Assembly: GCA_963706515.1 (NCBI GenBank)
Contig: CAVPMW010000007.1
Coordinates: forward strand, 524,265-588,264
Source of the DNA: CAVPMW01 sp963706515
GTDB lineage: Bacteria > Chloroflexota > Anaerolineae > Anaerolineales > UBA4823
Reading direction: 5' to 3'
Length of the DNA: 64,000 nt
The notes beneath the pieces are model-generated. The model did not search any database. It saw only the letters and a list, made by a program, of their open reading frames with translations, and had not been told where the DNA came from. Positions 60,578-64,000 of the stretch are shown here, piece by piece; within the stretch, counting starts at the first letter, position 1, and the number at the start of each line of letters is the position of its first letter. The position numbers were made by a program, and so were the translations under genes.

Positions 60578-61384
60578 ATGACCTCTATGTTGAAGGTGAA
60601 TGGGCACCGGCTGTACGTAGCCGTCAAGGGGTCGCCCAGCGGGCTGCCCGTTGTCCTGCTGCACCACGGGCTGGGCTCCGTGCGGGCATGGAAAGGGCAG
60701 GTGCCTGCCCTGCTGGCTGCGGGCTACCGCACGCTTGCCTATGACCGCTGGGGGTATGGCAAGTCGGACCCTCGCCCGCAGTTGGATTTACCCTACTTTC
60801 GTGAGGATCTCGCGGACCTGGAAGCTGTGCTGCATAATTACGTCACAGAGCCTTTCTACCTGGTTGGTCACAGTGACGGCGGCAAGCTCGCCCTGTATTA
60901 CACTGCCCTGCATCCAGAGCAGGTCTTGAAGCTGGTGGTCGTGTCTGCCCATATCTATTTAGAGCCCGGGATGGAAGATAGCATCCAGGCAGTGAAACAA
61001 ACCTACGAAACGGACGAGGAATTCCGGGCAAAATTTGGGCGCGTGCACGGCAGCCAGGCGGATTCCGTTTTTTACAACTGGTTCAATGGCTGGTCCAGCT
61101 TGGGTGCGAGCCGCGCAGGGCGAGAATGGGATATGCGCCCACAGATCTCCCAGATCCACTGCCCGACGCTGGTCGTGCAGGGCATGGAAGATGAGCACGC
61201 CAGCCCGCAGCACGCGCAAGCCATCGCTGAGGCGATCCCGGGAGCAGAGCTCTGGTTGGTCCCTGGTGCAGGTCACATGCTGCCGCAAGAAGCGGAAGAG
61301 ACCTTCAACCAGCGCTTGCTGGCGTTTTTGGGGACGCCGTTAAGAGCTGACCGGGAGGGCGAGGCTCTGTCGTTGGTGCACTGA
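60578..61384 (+). CDS. alpha/beta hydrolase within the carboxylase operon
   Basis: The ATG 60578 lies directly behind the carboxylase beta stop (TAA-A-ATG); later starts (60587) are possible. The protein of about 268 residues has VVLLHHGLGSVRAWKGQVPA, YDRWGYGKSDPRPQLDLPYF and the nucleophile in YLVGHSDGGKLALYYTALHP. The acid is in CPTLVVQGMEDEHASPQHAQ and the His in LWLVPGAGHMLPQEAEETF. The triad is complete. It lies between the two carboxylase subunit genes, so it may act on a related thioester or ester. The substrate is unknown. Confidence 0.85.
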   Translation: MTSMLKVNGHRLYVAVKGSPSGLPVVLLHHGLGSVRAWKGQVPALLAAGYRTLAYDRWGYGKSDPRPQLDLPYFREDLADLEAVLHNYVTEPFYLVGHSDGGKLALYYTALHPEQVLKLVVVSAHIYLEPGMEDSIQAVKQTYETDEEFRAKFGRVHGSQADSVFYNWFNGWSSLGASRAGREWDMRPQISQIHCPTLVVQGMEDEHASPQHAQAIAEAIPGAELWLVPGAGHMLPQEAEETFNQRLLAFLGTPLRADREGEALSLVH

Positions 61385-61411
61385 GATTATTTTATTTATG
61401 GAAGAGAAGGT

Positions 61412-62926
61412 ATGTTTAACAAGATCCTGATCGCCAACCGCGGGGAGATCGCCGTGCGCATCATCCGCGCCTGCCGCGAGATGGGCGTACCGACCGTAGC
61501 AGTATATTCCGACGAAGACCGCCAGGCTCTGCACGTGCGCTACGCGGATGAAGCTTACCGGCTTGGCCCGGCTCCGGCGCGCGAATCGTACCTGCGCGGT
61601 GAAAAGATCATCGAGATCGCCGTAAAATCCGGCGCAGTCGCAATCCACCCCGGCTACGGGTTTCTTGCAGAGCGGGCTGACTTTGCCCAGGCCTGCCTGG
61701 ATGCCGGGTTAGATTTCATCGGACCCAAGCCGACCGCCATTGCTGCCATGGGCGATAAAGCGGTGGCGCGCGCCAAGGTATCCGCGGCAGGTGTGCCCGT
61801 CGTGCCCGGCACAGAAGGTGAGGGCGACCTGCGGGATGAAGAATTGCTCAGGTTAGCCCCTGGGATTGGGTTTCCTCTGCTGGTTAAGGCTTCTTCAGGA
61901 GGCGGAGGCAAAGGAATGCGCGAGGTCCAATCGTTGGAGGAGATGCCCGGGCTGCTGCATTCTGCCCGGCGAGAAGCAGAAGCCTCCTTCGGCGATGGCA
62001 GTGTCTACCTGGAAAAGCTGTTGGAAGGCGTCCGCCACATTGAAATCCAGATCCTGGCAGACTCGTACGGCAACGTGATCCACCTGGGCGAACGTGAGTG
62101 TTCCCTGCAGCGCCGCCATCAGAAGTTAGTCGAAGAAGCGCCCTCTCCCTTTATCGACGATGATGATGGTCTGCGCCAGCGCATGGGTGAGGTTGCGGTC
62201 AGGACCGCCCAGGAGGTAGAGTATCTCAATGCCGGCACCATCGAATTCCTGGTGGATAAAGACAATTATTTTTATTTCCTGGAGATGAACACCCGCCTGC
62301 AGGTAGAACATCCGGTAACCGAGCTGGTCACCGGCGTGGACATCGTCAAGGAGCAGATCCGGATCGCCCGCGGGCGGCAGCTGCGCTACCGCCAGGAAGA
62401 TATCAAAATGAACGGCTGGGCGATCGAGTGCAGGGTGAATGCCGAAGATCCCTATAATGACTTCCTGCCATCGACCGGTCAGATTGCCCTGATCTTGCCG
62501 CCCACCGGACCAGGTGTGCGCGTGGATACCGGGGTCTATACCGGCTCCGAGATATCACCCTATTATGATGCACTCATCTCAAAATTAATCGTCTGGGGTG
62601 AGACCAGGGCGGAAGCGATCCTGCGCATGCGCCGGGCTCTGGAGGAATACCGGATCGTCGGCATACGCACCAATATTCCCTTCCACCAAAACCTGATGGA
62701 TTCGACCCGCTACTTAGGTGGGCAGTTCGACACCCGTTTTGTAGAAGAGCGCTTTTCCATGCGGGTGGCGGAGGGAGGTAAACCAGAGCCTGACGACATT
62801 GCCGCCATCTTAGCTACCCTGGTAGCCCATCGCCAGACCCAGCTCGCGGCTCAGATCATCCAGCGGGGCGAACGCGACACCAGCAACTGGAAGTGGCTGA
62901 GCCGTTGGGAGCGCCTGCGCCGCTAG
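61412..62926 (+). CDS. accC: acyl-CoA carboxylase biotin carboxylase subunit
   Basis: This intact 504-residue ATP-grasp enzyme carboxylates biotin. It begins MFNKILIANRGEIAVRIIRA, has AIHPGYGFLAERADFAQACL, the glycine-rich loop LLVKASSGGGGKGMREVQSL and RDCSLQRR-type HLGERECSLQRRHQKLVEEA. The metal and bicarbonate site is in FLEMNTRLQVEHPVTELVTG. It is the second catalytic subunit of the carboxylase whose beta subunit is at 59026. The biotin carrier gene follows after 30 bases. Confidence 0.93.
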   Translation: MFNKILIANRGEIAVRIIRACREMGVPTVAVYSDEDRQALHVRYADEAYRLGPAPARESYLRGEKIIEIAVKSGAVAIHPGYGFLAERADFAQACLDAGLDFIGPKPTAIAAMGDKAVARAKVSAAGVPVVPGTEGEGDLRDEELLRLAPGIGFPLLVKASSGGGGKGMREVQSLEEMPGLLHSARREAEASFGDGSVYLEKLLEGVRHIEIQILADSYGNVIHLGERECSLQRRHQKLVEEAPSPFIDDDDGLRQRMGEVAVRTAQEVEYLNAGTIEFLVDKDNYFYFLEMNTRLQVEHPVTELVTGVDIVKEQIRIARGRQLRYRQEDIKMNGWAIECRVNAEDPYNDFLPSTGQIALILPPTGPGVRVDTGVYTGSEISPYYDALISKLIVWGETRAEAILRMRRALEEYRIVGIRTNIPFHQNLMDSTRYLGGQFDTRFVEERFSMRVAEGGKPEPDDIAAILATLVAHRQTQLAAQIIQRGERDTSNWKWLSRWERLRR

Positions 62927-62956
62927 GCAGGCGCCGGACTCAAAAGGCTGACATCT

Positions 62957-63217
62957 ATGAGATATATCACCACCATTGGCGATCAGGAATTCCTGGTTGA
63001 GATTCTGGACGATCACCACCTGCTGGTCAACGGGCTGCCGTACGAGGTAGATTTCGATGCGGTAAGCGAGCAGGTGGTGTTCTCGTTGCTGGTTGACGGA
63101 AAGTCGATCGAGGCTTTTGTTTATCCAGAGGATGAAACCTGGCAGGTGCTCTTACACGGTCACCTGTTTACCGCCACTGTTGAAGATGAGCGAGAAAAAC
63201 GACTTAAAGCTGCGGGG
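62957..63217 (+). CDS. biotin carboxyl carrier protein, cut off before the biotin domain
   Basis: The 87 visible residues (MRYITTIGDQEFLVEILDDH, HLLVNGLPYEVDFDAVSEQV, FTATVEDEREKRLKAAG) form the N-terminal beta domain of acyl-CoA carboxylase carrier proteins. The remaining part, with the biotinylated Lys in an MKM motif, should follow. Instead the sequence switches to a different gene in a high-GC context. In the cell the complete carrier, about 170 residues, presumably completes the carboxylase operon. Confidence 0.8.
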
Positions 63218-63240
63218 AGCAGGCGGATATCCGACCACGC

Positions 63241-63911
63241 AGAATTTCATCTCAACGGATGCGCGAGGCGATCGCGGCGGCGATGTCGCGCGGAAAGCGC
63301 GAGATCCCGCACCATTACTCGTCGAGCACCATCGATTTCTCCCCGCGGCGGCCTGGCTCGAGGCGCGCAATCTGGATCGGCCGGTTACCGAGCGACTCCT
63401 GTACGGGGTCCTGCTGCTGAAGGCGGTCGCCCTCGGGTTGCGGGAGGTCCCCGAGCTCAACGGGTTCTGGATTGGCGGCCGAGCGGCCCAGAGCGAGGCA
63501 ATCCACCTGGGCGTCGCGGTGTCGCTCCGCGGCGGCGGCCTCGTCGCCCCCGCTCTGCGCGACGCCGACCGTCAGCCGCTCGACGAGCTGATGCGGAATT
63601 TCCAGGACCTCGTCACGCGGGCCCGTGCTGGGATCGCTCCGCAGCTCGGAGATGACCGACCCGACGATCACGATCACCAGCCTCGGCGAGCGCGGCGTCG
63701 AGGCGGTCTACGGCATCATCATCCGCCGCAGCTCGCGCTGGTCGGGTTCGGCACGATGGTGGAGCGTCCCTGGGTCGTCGACGGCCGGGTGGTGCCGCGG
63801 CGTGTGATCACCGCGACGCTCTCGGGCGACCACCGCGCGACCGACGGCCACCGCGGGGTGGTGTTCTCGCCGCCGTCGGGGCGCCTGCTCCAGGAACCGG
63901 AGAAGCTATGA
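63241..63911 (+). CDS. 2-oxoacid dehydrogenase E2 acyltransferase catalytic domain, 5' cut, several frameshifts
   Basis: Reading from the join, MREAIAAAMSRGKREIPHHY and SSSTIDFSP are in one frame; AAAWLEARNLDRPVTERLLY, LREVPELNGFWIGG and HLGVAVSLRGGGLVAPAL in a second; MTDPTITITSLGERGVEAVY in a third. The catalytic motif GDHRATDGHRG (His and Asp of DHRxxDG) follows near the end. Breaks lie near 63345, 63620, 63725 and 63850. It is the C-terminal catalytic half of a dihydrolipoamide acyltransferase. The lipoyl and E1/E3-binding domains are absent because of the join. Confidence 0.75.
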
Positions 63912-64000
63912 ACTCGGACGCATCCGCGCGCAGGTCCTCGCGGCGCTTGCCGCCGTCGTACCCGAGCTCGACCCTGAGCGAGCTCAGGCCCGACCGGCCG
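63908..64000 (+). CDS. acyl carrier protein N-terminus, truncated by window end
   Basis: An ATG overlaps the E2 stop (ATGA at 63908). One base off from that frame the sequence reads ELGRIRAQVLAALAAVVPEL then DPERAQARPA, which looks like the first helix of a stand-alone acyl carrier protein. The ATG frame itself gives no such pattern, so a one-base error near 63912 is likely. Only about 30 residues are visible, without the phosphopantetheine Ser. Confidence 0.45.
   Translation, partial: MNSDASARRSSRRLPPSYPSSTLSELRPDRP

Larger units (their letters stand above)
63218..64000. other. high-GC end segment, probable chimeric join
   Basis: At about 63,217-63,245 the protein homology, base composition and codon use change together, within the carrier-protein gene. 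The segment is markedly richer in G and C than the sequence before it. It carries unrelated genes (E2 catalytic domain, ACP start). No inverted repeat, direct repeat or integrase marks the border, which argues for an assembly join rather than transfer. Confidence 0.6.

Overview
The window looks like 64 kb of a Chloroflexota genome, most likely Anaerolineae, assembled from metagenomic or unpolished long reads. That placement is an inference. It rests on moderately high GC, a fermentative and acyl-CoA-rich gene set (class I CoA-transferase, ADP-forming acetyl-CoA synthetase fused to GNAT, two thiolases, acyl-CoA carboxylase), the DUF3090/SCO1664/MSMEG_4193 cassette shared by Actinobacteria and Chloroflexi, WD40 proteins and GT-C membrane glycosyltransferases. 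No rRNA, tRNA, CRISPR array, transposase or integrase was seen. About half of the genes carry one or more single-base frameshifts that interrupt otherwise conserved proteins; rarA, gatB and the acetyl-CoA synthetase/GNAT gene carry about seven or eight each. I report such genes as single loci and give approximate breakpoints.

Layout. 1-14 kb: a WD40 lipoprotein, then a minus-strand operon (small membrane protein, CoA-transferase alpha and beta, lactate-permease-type transporter, small membrane protein), pyrroline-5-carboxylate dehydrogenase, a helicase-associated protein, an orphan Hcp tube-like protein, a D-2-hydroxyacid dehydrogenase plus HAD pair, and HMG-CoA reductase. 14-24 kb: acetyl-CoA synthetase (ADP-forming)/GNAT, an isoprenylcysteine-methyltransferase-like protein, a cyclase-family hydrolase with a small coupled partner, a truncated GT-C protein, an SDR, a HIT-like protein and a secreted RCC1-repeat protein. 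23.5-31 kb: rarA, the phosphomutase/DUF3090/SCO1664 cassette, homoserine dehydrogenase, aldo-keto reductase, thiolase and dodecin. 31-34.5 kb: an alkylation-repair neighbourhood (methyltransferase, 3-methyladenine glycosylase, alkyltransferase-like protein) with DUF2461 and WD40 genes. 34.5-43 kb: murJ, xseB/xseA with a membrane protein between them, a HIT hydrolase, then thiolase, 3-hydroxyacyl-CoA dehydrogenase and a GMC oxidoreductase. 43-49.6 kb: a minus-strand operon reading gatC, gatA, M55 peptidase, AlkD-like, DUF488, gatB, with an alpha/beta hydrolase and a GNAT gene beyond it. 49.7-58.3 kb: acyl-CoA dehydrogenase followed by three large GT-C proteins. 58.3-63.2 kb: a deleted alcohol dehydrogenase relic, a membrane protein, acyl-CoA carboxylase beta, alpha/beta hydrolase, biotin carboxylase and a truncated carrier protein.

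From about base 63,217 the sequence changes abruptly to much higher GC and to a 2-oxoacid dehydrogenase E2 catalytic domain followed by an acyl-carrier-protein start. This cuts the biotin carrier protein before its biotin site and is probably a chimeric assembly join.

The intergenic spaces are rich in structured DNA: tandem hairpin arrays (5.04-5.15 and 8.91-9.06 kb), paired inverted repeats (6.8-7.0 kb), an interspersed repeat family (18.88 and 26.24 kb) and several long perfect hairpins, many of them at gene 3' ends. The most interesting protein-level observations are the DUF3090/SCO1664/phosphomutase cassette, the alkylation-repair neighbourhood, the GT-C trio with a shared soluble N-terminal motif, and the orphan Hcp.
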